Below are positions 45,393 through 53,866 of a stretch of 64,000 nt of DNA, one piece after another; within the stretch, counting starts at the first letter, position 1; each line of letters begins with the position of its first letter. Under the pieces are notes generated by a model. It saw only the letters and a list, made by a program, of their open reading frames with translations. It was not told where the DNA came from and searched no databases. Position numbers and translations under genes: made by a program. Origin of the DNA: Anabaena cylindrica PCC 7122 (GTDB lineage Bacteria > Cyanobacteriota > Cyanobacteriia > Cyanobacteriales > Nostocaceae); NCBI RefSeq assembly GCF_000317695.1, contig NC_020157.1, positions 62,001-126,000 of the forward strand. Reading direction: 5' to 3'.

Positions 45393-46415
45393 TTAGTCAG
45401 GAAATAGTAAAACTTCCCATACCAATCGAGGAGAGGCCATTTTTAACAGAGAGTTTTTGGCATCTTCCAATTTCAACAGCCAATTATGATCACTGAGAAA
45501 TTCCTTCCAGCAATATTGCAGGTAATCTATCAGCCATAGTTGTTGATGAAAATCTAATTGCATTTCAATATCTTTGGCAATACTTAACGCTGTTAACACA
45601 TTGCTAGGTGGTTGAATTAGTTGTTGCAAAATTGATTGTGGGATAGATTGGAGTTGATCATGGTAAGCGATTGCGCCGAGCGCAGTGCCGCAGGCAATCG
45701 CTATCCCTGGAGAACCACCCGCAAACTGTATAACATTTGGGTGATTGAGAATTTCAGAACGTCCCACATTTTCTAAAACTGTGGTCATTTGGGCGTTGTT
45801 TAGTCGCTGGAAAGGAATCAGTTGACAACGGCTGGTAATTGTAGCAAGTAACCTTTGGGGTTGGGATGAAATGAGGATAATAGTGCCGGATATTGGCTCT
45901 TCCAAAGTTTTCAGGAGTGCATTAGCAGCAGTGGGTGGCATTCTTTCAGCATTTTCTACCACGACAATTTTGTAAGGTGCAATTAGAGGGGAGGTAGCCA
46001 GAAATTGGGTGATTTCTCGAATCTGCTCAATTCTAATTTGGGATGGAGATTTTCGCAGTACCCCAGAAGCTGCTATTTCACTTTCACTTAACAACTGTTT
46101 TTGGTGTAAGTATGTTGGTTCAACCCATAAAATATCAGGACAGTTAGCTAGGTTTTGGATGTTGAAAATTTCAGCGATAAAGCATTTCGCCGCTAAAGAT
46201 TTTCCTACTCCGTCTGCTCCAGTAAACAAATACGCAGGGACAATTCGGTTGTGTGCGATCGCACCTTTGAGTAAAGATACTGCTAAATTTTGACCAATGA
46301 TTTTTGATAACTGCCAGTTTTCTGCAATTGGCTGTGTAGATTCGGAATCTATACTTTGAGAAGGTTCAGAAACAGAAAGGTCTGTTGTGAGATGAAGTAG
46401 ATCAAGTTGTTTCAT
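45393..46415 (-). CDS. holB: DNA polymerase III delta' subunit (clamp loader)
   Basis: This 340-residue AAA+ protein has a Walker A-like GADGVGKSLAAKCF near residue 70, a Walker B-like VVVENAERM, and the sensor motif ITSRCQLIPF (SRC). No zinc-binding cysteines are seen, which separates it from DnaX. Delta' is the rigid stator of the clamp loader that opens the DnaN ring around primed DNA. It lies just downstream of the delta gene (gap 117 bases). A palindromic repeat (45667-45701) is translated within it as part of a loop (GAIAYHDQ region). That replisome subunits are plasmid-encoded is unusual. Confidence 0.88.
   Translation of the reverse strand: MKQLDLLHLTTDLSVSEPSQSIDSESTQPIAENWQLSKIIGQNLAVSLLKGAIAHNRIVPAYLFTGADGVGKSLAAKCFIAEIFNIQNLANCPDILWVEPTYLHQKQLLSESEIAASGVLRKSPSQIRIEQIREITQFLATSPLIAPYKIVVVENAERMPPTAANALLKTLEEPISGTIILISSQPQRLLATITSRCQLIPFQRLNNAQMTTVLENVGRSEILNHPNVIQFAGGSPGIAIACGTALGAIAYHDQLQSIPQSILQQLIQPPSNVLTALSIAKDIEMQLDFHQQLWLIDYLQYCWKEFLSDHNWLLKLEDAKNSLLKMASPRLVWEVLLFPD
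45667..45701. repeat. Palindromic dispersed repeat inside holB
   Basis: GCGATTGCGCCGAGCGCAGT followed by GCCGCAGGCAATCGC begins and ends with complementary GCGATTGC/GCAATCGC. It is in frame and encodes AIACGTALGAIAY. Confidence 0.55.
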
Positions 46416-46532
46416 TTTTTGAATTTTGGAAATTATTGATTAGACATCTCCAGAAATTTAATGTCCCTCCAACAGTCGGAGCATTTTAGGTTAAATTTCC
46501 GAGGTATTTATTGCATTTGAAAGAAGTAGTAT

Positions 46533-47498
46533 TTACGAGCAAAGTTTGATAATTTGAGTTTGCAAGGCGAGTTTTTCATCTACACCTGACTTCAGCATTA
46601 GTTCTAGTTCCAATAGTATTTTCAAACTATATTTCAGCTTGTTTACACAACAATTAGCAACCTCTTGGCGTATGTAATACAAGCGTTTGGGATTTTTCAC
46701 GTCTGCAAGTTGGGCTATTGTATTGTCGTCTTGACATCCAGTGATGATCATCTGTTTGACTGTTAGCCAAGTGCGAAAGGTAGTAGTCAGGGTAGCGGTA
46801 ATCTTTAAAGCTGGTTCGTTACAGTTAATTAAGCGATCGCCAAATTCTAATGCTTGAGCAATGTTACCCAAGCGAATGGCGTTGGCTAGTTGTAGGCTAT
46901 TAGCTACACTTTCTGATACTAATTCTTTCACCATATCTTCATTGACTGTTTTACCCAAAGCATAGGTTTTGAGCTTTTCTAGTTCAGTGAATATCAGTCG
47001 TGTATTATTGCCTGTGTAATCAATCAATACTGTGTAGGCATCGGTGGTGAGTGTTATACTTACTTCGTCAGCTAAAGTACGAGCTTGCTGTATTAATGCT
47101 TGGGTTTGCCATTGGGGAATGAGAGGAAATTCCTGTACCTGTGCGTATTCAAGTAGGAGTTTGACTGATTTATTTCTCGCGTCAGGTTTGTGAGTGTTGG
47201 TGATAAGGAGGGTATTTGTTGAGGGAATTTTGGGGAGAATGGACTCCAACTGCAACAAAATTTCTTTTGAACAAACTCCCAGTAATGTGCTGTTGGGCAA
47301 ATGTACTAATCTTCCTCCACTCCCAACTGGTGGTGTCATGATATCCGATAATGCTTGAGGAATGGTTTCTTTAGATTCTGGGGGGTATTCTGTATAGTTA
47401 AAGTTTGCCCATTGTTGATCTAGAGTGTGGGTTTTTAGTTGTTTGATGGTGCGACTTAGGAAGAATTCGTTTTCACCAAAGTACAAGTATGTTGGCAT
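46533..47498 (-). CDS. holA: DNA polymerase III delta subunit (clamp loader)
   Basis: This 321-residue protein has the HolA pattern: PTYLYFGENEFFLSRTIKQL at the N-terminus, TLLITNTHKPDARNKSVKLL near 100, and a helical C-terminal domain (LQLANAIRLGNIAQALEFGD, KRLYYIRQEVANCCVNKLKY). Delta opens the sliding clamp by prying one interface. Together with DnaX and delta' it would give a plasmid-encoded clamp loader. It starts at ATG 47498, with the divergent defence operon beginning 300 bases away. Confidence 0.85.
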   Translation of the reverse strand: MPTYLYFGENEFFLSRTIKQLKTHTLDQQWANFNYTEYPPESKETIPQALSDIMTPPVGSGGRLVHLPNSTLLGVCSKEILLQLESILPKIPSTNTLLITNTHKPDARNKSVKLLLEYAQVQEFPLIPQWQTQALIQQARTLADEVSITLTTDAYTVLIDYTGNNTRLIFTELEKLKTYALGKTVNEDMVKELVSESVANSLQLANAIRLGNIAQALEFGDRLINCNEPALKITATLTTTFRTWLTVKQMIITGCQDDNTIAQLADVKNPKRLYYIRQEVANCCVNKLKYSLKILLELELMLKSGVDEKLALQTQIIKLCS

Positions 47499-47798
47499 AG
47501 TAGTACGACAAATGTATTGTCGTACATGAGCGTAAGCTCTAAATCTACTATAATTTTGTCTGTCTGGAAAAGCAGATAGTCAACGAAATGGCACTAAGTA
47601 GAATTAGGTTTAGGGGCTTGCAAATTGGTTGCACTCTCAAAAATCCTTACTGAATAAGGGTTTATCTTATAACAAAAAATCTGCTGCTTATTTTTTCTGA
47701 ATTTATATTTACACCAAGTTATTTCAGTTACCTAAAAGTGTTAAGCTACACTTGAGAACTCTAGTAAAATCGACGTATTAGCTATTTAAAAGGACAAT
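47499..47798. other. Divergent intergenic stretch between holA and the ABC-3C operon
   Basis: No gene is supported in these 300 bases, which separate the minus-strand holA start from the plus-strand nuclease gene. Promoters for both should lie here. The sequence is AT-rich near 47660-47760, but I do not see a -35/-10 pair that I would mark. Confidence 0.4.
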
Positions 47799-48713
47799 AT
47801 GACGTTTTCAAACATACGTTTATGGGAAGGAGAAGAATGGGAAAAATATATTCAATTATTACTAAAAAGGCACTATGGACCTGGTAATTACCAAGAAATA
47901 CCAGCAAAGCACTGTGGTGATTTTGGTATTGAAGGCTATTCAACTGAGGGTCATACTTATCAGTGTTATGCTCCTTCAGAACCATGTACAACACAGCATC
48001 GTTATGAACTCCAGCGTGATAAAATCACTACTGACATTGGAAAATTTATTAGAAACAAGTCAGAATTAATAAAAGTTTTTGGAGGTACAGTTATTTCTCG
48101 ATGGATTTTAGTTGTTCCTGTATCTGAAAGTGCTACCTTAGTGCAACATGCTTCTAAAAAAGCTGAAGAAGTTTTGAAAGCGGGATTACCATATGTTTCA
48201 AATAATTTTAAAATAATTGTGAGTACAGATTCATGCTTTGAAAAAGAAAAAAAAGAATTAACAAATATTGGCTTAATTGATATTCATACTCCTAGTGTAG
48301 AGATTGAACCTGAACTTCGTGAATCATGGTTAGAAACCAATAATAAATTAGTCAATAATTTAAATTATAAAGCAAAAAAGATATCTAAATTATCTGATAA
48401 TGAACGTATAGAAAAATTTAAACATCTAATGATAGATAACTACTTACAAGGACAAAATCTTCTAGAGAGTTTAAATAAAAACTATCCTGATTTATATGCC
48501 ACAATAGATAACTGTAAACGTTCACATGAAAGATATCTAGAAATGATGAGTTCTATAAATGACAACCCAGCAAATCAGCATCTTTCTCAAGCATTGAAAG
48601 AGTATGAATCTAATTTGCAGAAATCAATCCCTAATTTACCACCAGCGACAATTCAAAAACTTAGTTGTGAAGCAGTTTCAGATTGGTTGATGAGATGTCC
48701 TCTTAATTTTTAG
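47799..48713 (+). CDS. ABC-3C system effector: N-terminal restriction-endonuclease-like domain
   Basis: This 304-residue protein has an N-terminal PD-(D/E)XK-like core: GDFGIEGY near residues 40-47 and HTYQCYAP near 52-59, a D...E...QxY-type variant of the Mrr-like pattern. A helical C-terminal half follows. It is the first gene of a three-gene plus-strand unit, followed by a small middle component (12-base gap) and an SMC-like ATPase (3-base gap). This matches the ABC three-component (ABC-3C) systems described in computational surveys of conflict systems, where an effector such as a nuclease is controlled by an ATPase through a middle component. The antiphage or antiplasmid role is inferred. 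Confidence 0.75.
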   Translation: MTFSNIRLWEGEEWEKYIQLLLKRHYGPGNYQEIPAKHCGDFGIEGYSTEGHTYQCYAPSEPCTTQHRYELQRDKITTDIGKFIRNKSELIKVFGGTVISRWILVVPVSESATLVQHASKKAEEVLKAGLPYVSNNFKIIVSTDSCFEKEKKELTNIGLIDIHTPSVEIEPELRESWLETNNKLVNNLNYKAKKISKLSDNERIEKFKHLMIDNYLQGQNLLESLNKNYPDLYATIDNCKRSHERYLEMMSSINDNPANQHLSQALKEYESNLQKSIPNLPPATIQKLSCEAVSDWLMRCPLNF

Positions 48714-48725
48714 GAAAAAGTAGCT

Positions 48726-49202
48726 ATGCAATTAGAGGAACTACTAGAGTATATTGATATACCCTTTTCTTTTCACAAAAGACCTATACCATTACAGCCT
48801 CAACTAAGAGTTATTTGGGGACTATCTACTTTAGTTCTTATTTTATATATCTGCTCCCGAGGAAAGCGAAGCTCAATTAGTCGATTACACATTTTAAATT
48901 GGGCTATTAAAACTCGTGAAAATCGAGAAAGGCTAACTGAGTTATTAGAAAATAGATCATCTCCTGTAGCAACTTTTATCCAATATGAACCAGGATTTAA
49001 TAAAGGGATTGAATATGCCATTGCAGAGAGATTAGTCGAACTGCAAAATAATGGGCGTGTCCATTTAATATTGAATGGTGAAAAACTTGCAAAGGAGATA
49101 ATAGCTACTGAACAATGTTTAGAAGATGAAAAAACATTTTTGAGTATGAGGGGTGCTTCCGTAACGGAGCAATTAGCAAAAAATCTACTTAAATTTCCTT
49201 GA
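48726..49202 (+). CDS. ABC-3C system middle component
   Basis: This 158-residue protein lies between the nuclease-type effector gene and the DUF3732-type ATPase gene and shares their direction. Its sequence includes RLHILNWAIKTRENRERLTE and YEPGFNKGIEYAIAERLVEL, a winged-helix-like helical pattern common to the middle components. It should link the effector to the ATPase. The exact middle-component class (MC1-MC8) cannot be assigned by eye. The start follows the effector stop by 12 bases, so translation is likely coupled. Confidence 0.7.
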   Translation: MQLEELLEYIDIPFSFHKRPIPLQPQLRVIWGLSTLVLILYICSRGKRSSISRLHILNWAIKTRENRERLTELLENRSSPVATFIQYEPGFNKGIEYAIAERLVELQNNGRVHLILNGEKLAKEIIATEQCLEDEKTFLSMRGASVTEQLAKNLLKFP

Positions 49203-49205
49203 TAT

Positions 49206-51224
49206 ATGGCACTTCAACTTCGTTATTTGAGTCTGCGAATTACTACCTCTGATGGTCTTTTTGGTGTTGAAATACCCTTTGAAGCAGGTCTTTTTGTCTT
49301 ACATGCTGACAATACCTCTGGTAAATCAACCTGTCTACAATCAATTCTCTATGCGCTTGGCTTAGAGGGTATGCTTAGTTCTACACAAAACATTCCTTTA
49401 CCTGCTGTAGTAACCGACTTCCTTGATTACGATGGACAAACTTATCATGTTTTAGAATCTGAAGTATTACTCGAAATTTCAAATGGTACAAAAGTAATAA
49501 CAGTACGGAGACAGATAAAAGGCAGGCAAGACAAACATTTAATTAATGTTTGGATGGGACCAATGTTATCTCAAACAGGCACATCTTATATATCTAGTGA
49601 TTATATTGTTCGACAACCTGGAGCCGCATCTAGGGAAATAGGTTTTCATCACCTCTTGGCAGAATTCATTGGCTGGAAACTTCCAAATGTACCTACTTAT
49701 AATGAAAGTGAAACATTACTTTATATGGAAACTTTATTTCCTTTAATGTTTGTAGAACAAAAATATGGATGGTCAAGTCTACGTAATCGGTTTCCAACAT
49801 ACTTTAAAATAAAAGAATTAAATAGAAGGGCATTTGAATTTATTACGTCTTTAGATGCTGAAAAAAATGCTGCACAAAAGATATTTTTACAACAAGAAGC
49901 TAAAAATATAAATACTAATTGGTCAGTACAAATTGAAGCTATTAATAGGCTTGTAGCTTCTATTAATGGTCTTATTGATAATTTACCTACAAAACCTATA
50001 TCAGATTGGCCTCCGAGTGTGCAGCCAGAGATTTTAATTTTTGATCAAGAAAAAAGGATTAACATAAAACAAGTAATTTTTGGAATAGAAGAACGTTTGC
50101 AGTATCTTAACTTACAAGAAGTCCCTAGTGTTGAACAAGTATCTAAAGCTGCCCAACAAGAATTACAAGATAAACAAGAGCAACTATTAAAAATAGAGAC
50201 AGAAATCAAATTTAAATTTGAAGAAGTTGAACGTCAAATTATTCATATTGAGGCAATTGAATTAAGGATTGTTTCATTAAAAGAAGAATTACTTAAAAAT
50301 AAAGATTTAAAGAAATTATTGAACCTTGGTTCTACCCAAGACCTTCAAACACATTCTGGGAAATGTCCAACTTGCTATCAATCTATTAGTGATTCCCTTA
50401 TTTCTATTCAAGAAATAAACAATACAATGACGATAGAGGAAAATATTGATTTTATCGAAGAGCAATTAAAAGTATTTAATGCAATGAGCAAAAGTGAAGT
50501 AAAAACTCTTGATTTAAAAAAAAGGCAGCTAAATGGACTAAAAAGTTATGTAGCAGAAATTAGACAAGATATTAGATCCTTAAAAACTACACTAACTTCA
50601 CAGAGTAATGCTCCTTCTTATGCTGTTATAGAAGAACGAGTTAGACTTGCAGAAAAAATTAGATATATCAAACTTATCCGTAGTCAAGTTGATGAAGTAT
50701 TAGGTAAGTTCTCACAATTATCAGAAGAATGGCGAGAAGTTCAAACAAGGCTTGCGAGTCTTCCAAAAGAAATATTTTCTAAAGAAGACAAATCGAAAAT
50801 CAGCGATTTGGAAAGATCCTTTCAGCAACAGTTACAAGAGTATGGTTTTGGCAGCTTAAATCCTATAAATATAACTATATCTCTTGAATCTTACTTTCCA
50901 GAATATGAAGGTTTTGATTTGCAATTCAATCTGTCTGCAAGCGATTATATTAGGATTATTTGGGCTTATCTTTTAGGATTGCTTGAGGTATCTAGACAAC
51001 ACGAAACAAATCATCTTGGATTATTAATTTTGGATGAACCACGTCAGCAAAGTGCCCGTGAGGCAAGCATTGAGGCATTTCTATATCGAGCAAGCTTGTC
51101 ACAACAATATGGACAACAAGTTATTATTGCCACTAGTGAGAGTAGTACAGTTTTAACCCAGTATCTTAGGAATGTTCCACACACCTACAAACGGTTTGAT
51201 GGGAAAATTATTGCTCCACTTTAA
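49206..51224 (+). CDS. DUF3732-like SMC/ABC ATPase of an ABC-3C system
   Basis: This 672-residue protein has an N-terminal Walker A ADNTSGKSTCLQSILYALG (residues 34-52) and long coiled-coil arms (about 290-370 and 430-540). At their tip is CPTCYQ, with only one CxxC, a zinc-hook-like turn as in Rad50. The C-terminal Walker B is LLILDEPRQQSAREASIEAF (about 605-625). This matches DUF3732, the ATPase of ABC-3C systems. It would sense invading DNA or a cell state and license the nuclease encoded two genes upstream. It ends before a short non-coding gap and the convergent polB gene. Confidence 0.8.
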   Translation: MALQLRYLSLRITTSDGLFGVEIPFEAGLFVLHADNTSGKSTCLQSILYALGLEGMLSSTQNIPLPAVVTDFLDYDGQTYHVLESEVLLEISNGTKVITVRRQIKGRQDKHLINVWMGPMLSQTGTSYISSDYIVRQPGAASREIGFHHLLAEFIGWKLPNVPTYNESETLLYMETLFPLMFVEQKYGWSSLRNRFPTYFKIKELNRRAFEFITSLDAEKNAAQKIFLQQEAKNINTNWSVQIEAINRLVASINGLIDNLPTKPISDWPPSVQPEILIFDQEKRINIKQVIFGIEERLQYLNLQEVPSVEQVSKAAQQELQDKQEQLLKIETEIKFKFEEVERQIIHIEAIELRIVSLKEELLKNKDLKKLLNLGSTQDLQTHSGKCPTCYQSISDSLISIQEINNTMTIEENIDFIEEQLKVFNAMSKSEVKTLDLKKRQLNGLKSYVAEIRQDIRSLKTTLTSQSNAPSYAVIEERVRLAEKIRYIKLIRSQVDEVLGKFSQLSEEWREVQTRLASLPKEIFSKEDKSKISDLERSFQQQLQEYGFGSLNPINITISLESYFPEYEGFDLQFNLSASDYIRIIWAYLLGLLEVSRQHETNHLGLLILDEPRQQSAREASIEAFLYRASLSQQYGQQVIIATSESSTVLTQYLRNVPHTYKRFDGKIIAPL

Positions 51225-51434
51225 AAGAGGTAAATATAGCGAAGACACTGTTGGTGAATTTGGAAAAGACCTATGCTGGATTAGTTAATTCAGCAATGAA
51301 ACGATTGAGAGCTTTAAGTGCAATTTTGTCGCCAGTGGCTTGCTTACCTAACTTCAGTTAAAGACAAAAAATTATAGCGATCGCTCCCTCAAATCCCATA
51401 GACGATCGCTCTCCTTATCAGTATAATCCCCGAC
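51225..51434. other. Gap between convergent genes with a possible terminator
   Basis: About 120 bases after the ATPase stop carry a decayed-looking frame (encoding AKTLLVNLEKTYAGLVN) with no start signal. At 51375-51410 inverted HIP1-type arms AGCGATCG and CGATCGCT lie 20 bases apart; on the minus strand they are followed by ATAATTTTTT, so they may end the polB transcript. Evidence for both is weak. Confidence 0.35.
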
Positions 51435-53240
51435 TCAAAACAGACTCAACTGCTTTCCCACATCACCTTGAGGCTCAACAACCGAAAGTAACTCATCTCG
51501 TTTTTTAGCCATCAACTCCAAATAATACCCACTGGAATAGGCTTCAGAATTAGTCACTCCCAAAATTCCTTGATAAAACGTCACAACATCCCCAGTATTA
51601 CCCAGAACCAAAAGAGCCTTTTCACCCTTCTTAATTTTCCGAGTAACCTGTAACTGTTCCACAGGAAAATCACCAGAACGAATAACCTTGGCTAATTCCT
51701 GGTAATATTGTTCCGCCTTAGCTTTTGACAAAAGATATCGTGTCAGGTAGTTCAAAGGAAACTCCTTTTCTAGACGAGAACGATCGCGTTTCCGCCATGA
51801 ACCCTTAGTAGTAATTTTACCATCTTCATGCCAGAGAATATAATTCTTAGCTCCTCTAGAGGGAACAAACATCGCTTGAGCAAGGATTTCCAACTCAATT
51901 TTGATACCAGTAGGTAAAGCATTTTGCAGCTTTTCAAATATCAGCAGAGGTTCAGAGTGGGAGAAGAACACACCATCAGTATCACTTTCCACCTGGATAC
52001 CTCCCGCTTTTTCAATCACCTCAATCATGAATCGCAGAATCCGTCTCCCATAAGCTGTAACCAGTGCAGCAGCTTCCATATCGTTAAAACCAACACCAGA
52101 AGTCCCATAAAAGCCAAACAACGAGTTGATTAACACTTTGAGAGCCGCTTCAGCTTGTTTAGCAGCTAAATCTCCAGCTTTTCCTAATTCTTTGAGTCTG
52201 AGTCGTTCCCTGGTGAGATAATCAAGAATACTTAAACCGACTCGTTGCGTATCCTTGCGCGAGCAGATCCCATATTTAAGCATAATGCTGGGATACAGAC
52301 TGGAAACATCAATTTTAGCAATGTGTTTGTGTAAACCTGGTACAGAAATTACCAGTCCTCCCTCAAATTTCAACTTCAGATCAGCAGTTGGTTTGTAACC
52401 TGGATATTGTCTTTCTAAAACTCGCTGCCATTTAGTACCATTACCAGTGAGCGATAGTTGTTGTAAATTCATCCCTGGTACTATCAGCGATTCATAGTAA
52501 TAGGAAGGAACTAATTTATCAGCAATTAATTTGGTATCTTCCAAGTCATAAATCAGGTATTGTTTGATTTTTTCCCATCCTTGAGAACCTGCACTTTCAC
52601 TCCAACAATGTTGAATTTCTTGGGGAGTTAAAACCAACCTAGCAGATTCTCGCAATCCCATTTCTATGACTGCACTTTTTAGGGAATGTTGATATAAAGC
52701 TTTATTGACAAAATCCCATCTCAGGACACAAATATACACATCAATATGTTGGCTGTTGCTGATGAATATTTCCGAAATATTCATAGGTTTGCCAAATACC
52801 TGTGCTGTTTTGATAATTCTCGATTGCTGAGAAATAGTAAATGGATGAGATATATTATTGATTAGACATCTAGTAATGATAAATGGAAAATCAAAATCTG
52901 TACCGTTGTATGTGAGAATTACATCAGGAGAAATAGACTGAAAATAGGAAATAAATTGGCAGAGTAATTTTGATTCATTTTCATCCATAAATACAAAATA
53001 CTCGCCCAATTCATTCATACAACCAATAGCGAAAATTCTATTTTTACTAGGAATCAGCCCTGAAGTTTCAATGTCAATAACCATTTGTTTCAGGGCATTG
53101 TAAGGTTTAATTGTCTGTAAAGGTTGCCAGGATTGATAAAGTGTATTATCTGTGTAGAAGATGTTTAATTTATCTTCGTCAACAGTAATTTGATTATCGC
53201 TTTTGCTGATAAAATGACGATGATTGTAATTAATGTTCAT
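51435..53240 (-). CDS. B-family DNA polymerase with C-terminal clamp-binding motif
   Basis: This 601-residue enzyme has a proofreading exonuclease: DIETSGL (Exo I, residues 56-62), LTYNGTDFDFP (Exo II), and YDLEDTKLI (Exo III). The polymerase domain follows: DVSSLYPSIML (motif A, about 312), LKVLINSLFGFYGT (motif B, about 370) and ESDTDGVFF (motif C, about 419, where the usual Y-G-D-T-D-S has changed flanks). All catalytic acidic residues are present. The final residues GKQLSLF form a canonical clamp-binding motif. It is shorter than E. coli Pol II (783 residues). It is the only replicative-type polymerase in the window, and it lies beside dnaX and dnaN, so it may be the plasmid replicase. 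Confidence 0.9.
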   Translation of the reverse strand: MNINYNHRHFISKSDNQITVDEDKLNIFYTDNTLYQSWQPLQTIKPYNALKQMVIDIETSGLIPSKNRIFAIGCMNELGEYFVFMDENESKLLCQFISYFQSISPDVILTYNGTDFDFPFIITRCLINNISHPFTISQQSRIIKTAQVFGKPMNISEIFISNSQHIDVYICVLRWDFVNKALYQHSLKSAVIEMGLRESARLVLTPQEIQHCWSESAGSQGWEKIKQYLIYDLEDTKLIADKLVPSYYYESLIVPGMNLQQLSLTGNGTKWQRVLERQYPGYKPTADLKLKFEGGLVISVPGLHKHIAKIDVSSLYPSIMLKYGICSRKDTQRVGLSILDYLTRERLRLKELGKAGDLAAKQAEAALKVLINSLFGFYGTSGVGFNDMEAAALVTAYGRRILRFMIEVIEKAGGIQVESDTDGVFFSHSEPLLIFEKLQNALPTGIKIELEILAQAMFVPSRGAKNYILWHEDGKITTKGSWRKRDRSRLEKEFPLNYLTRYLLSKAKAEQYYQELAKVIRSGDFPVEQLQVTRKIKKGEKALLVLGNTGDVVTFYQGILGVTNSEAYSSGYYLELMAKKRDELLSVVEPQGDVGKQLSLF

Positions 53241-53252
53241 TTTTGGTGTTGG

Positions 53253-53591
53253 TTACTTACCAATAGTTCCTATCTTTTGCATTTTGAAAAGTGCAGAATT
53301 GATTTCTAGTAAATATTGTGATGATGGGTATTGAGATAAGAAATAGTGAAAGTCGTCTAAATGTGTAATCGTCAGTTCTTGAGGTAAGACTTTTCCTTGA
53401 ACATTCAGGAGAATTTTTGGATGTTCACACCATTCACAGGTTGTTATTTTCAACAGTTGGTAAATCACAGAGTTAATGTGGAAATTGTAAGAGGATACCG
53501 GGTGATTGTTGATAAATTCACATAATTCCTCTAAAGTATTTAAACTTTGTGTACATGATTCTTCACTTTTAGATTGACAAGATATTTGCAT
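53253..53591 (-). CDS. Small protein with a duplicated ~30-residue unit
   Basis: This 112-residue protein consists of two similar units. LEELCEFINNHPVSSYNFHI followed by NSVIYQLLKI (about 20-50) aligns with LDDFHYFLSQYPSSQYLLEI followed by NSALFKMQKI (about 78-107). Between them is TCEWCEH, which could bind metal. The family is unknown. The gene sits between dnaX and polB in the same direction, 13 bases before the polB start, so it is probably co-transcribed and may assist the polymerase. Confidence 0.65.
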   Translation of the reverse strand: MQISCQSKSEESCTQSLNTLEELCEFINNHPVSSYNFHINSVIYQLLKITTCEWCEHPKILLNVQGKVLPQELTITHLDDFHYFLSQYPSSQYLLEINSALFKMQKIGTIGK

Positions 53592-53683
53592 GATTATTAC
53601 TCCAATGGTAACAAATAATTTGAAGTAGATAGACTGAGCTATTACGAATTACCAATTACTCCTTTTCTTTTAGAAAATATTGA

Positions 53684-53735
53684 TTGAACCACGAAGGCAC
53701 GAAGTAAGCGAAGAAAGAAGAGAAAAGGAAGGAGA
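53684..53735. repeat. Dispersed AACCACGAAGGCACGAAG-type repeat
   Basis: The sequence TTGAACCACGAAGGCACGAA followed by GTAAGCGAAGAAAGAAGAG is a relative of the AACC-A-GAGGC-type dispersed repeats. It lies in a non-coding gap (53592-53866) with no gene. Confidence 0.45.
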
Positions 53736-53866
53736 CAGGTAAACTTTTAATTGATACAGCATATTTTATTCAAATGAGGTACAAACTGGAATCATCAAAC
53801 TCTTGTGGTGCGGGCATCTTACCCGCTAAATGTGTACCTAATTTCTTCCAAAACTGCTGTAAATCT

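Noticed and set aside
47799..51224. The three-gene plus-strand unit as a prophage fragment or a Rad50/Mre11 repair pair
   Set aside because: There are no phage structural genes, and the ATPase is followed by no Mre11-like nuclease; the three-component order with a small middle gene fits ABC-3C better.
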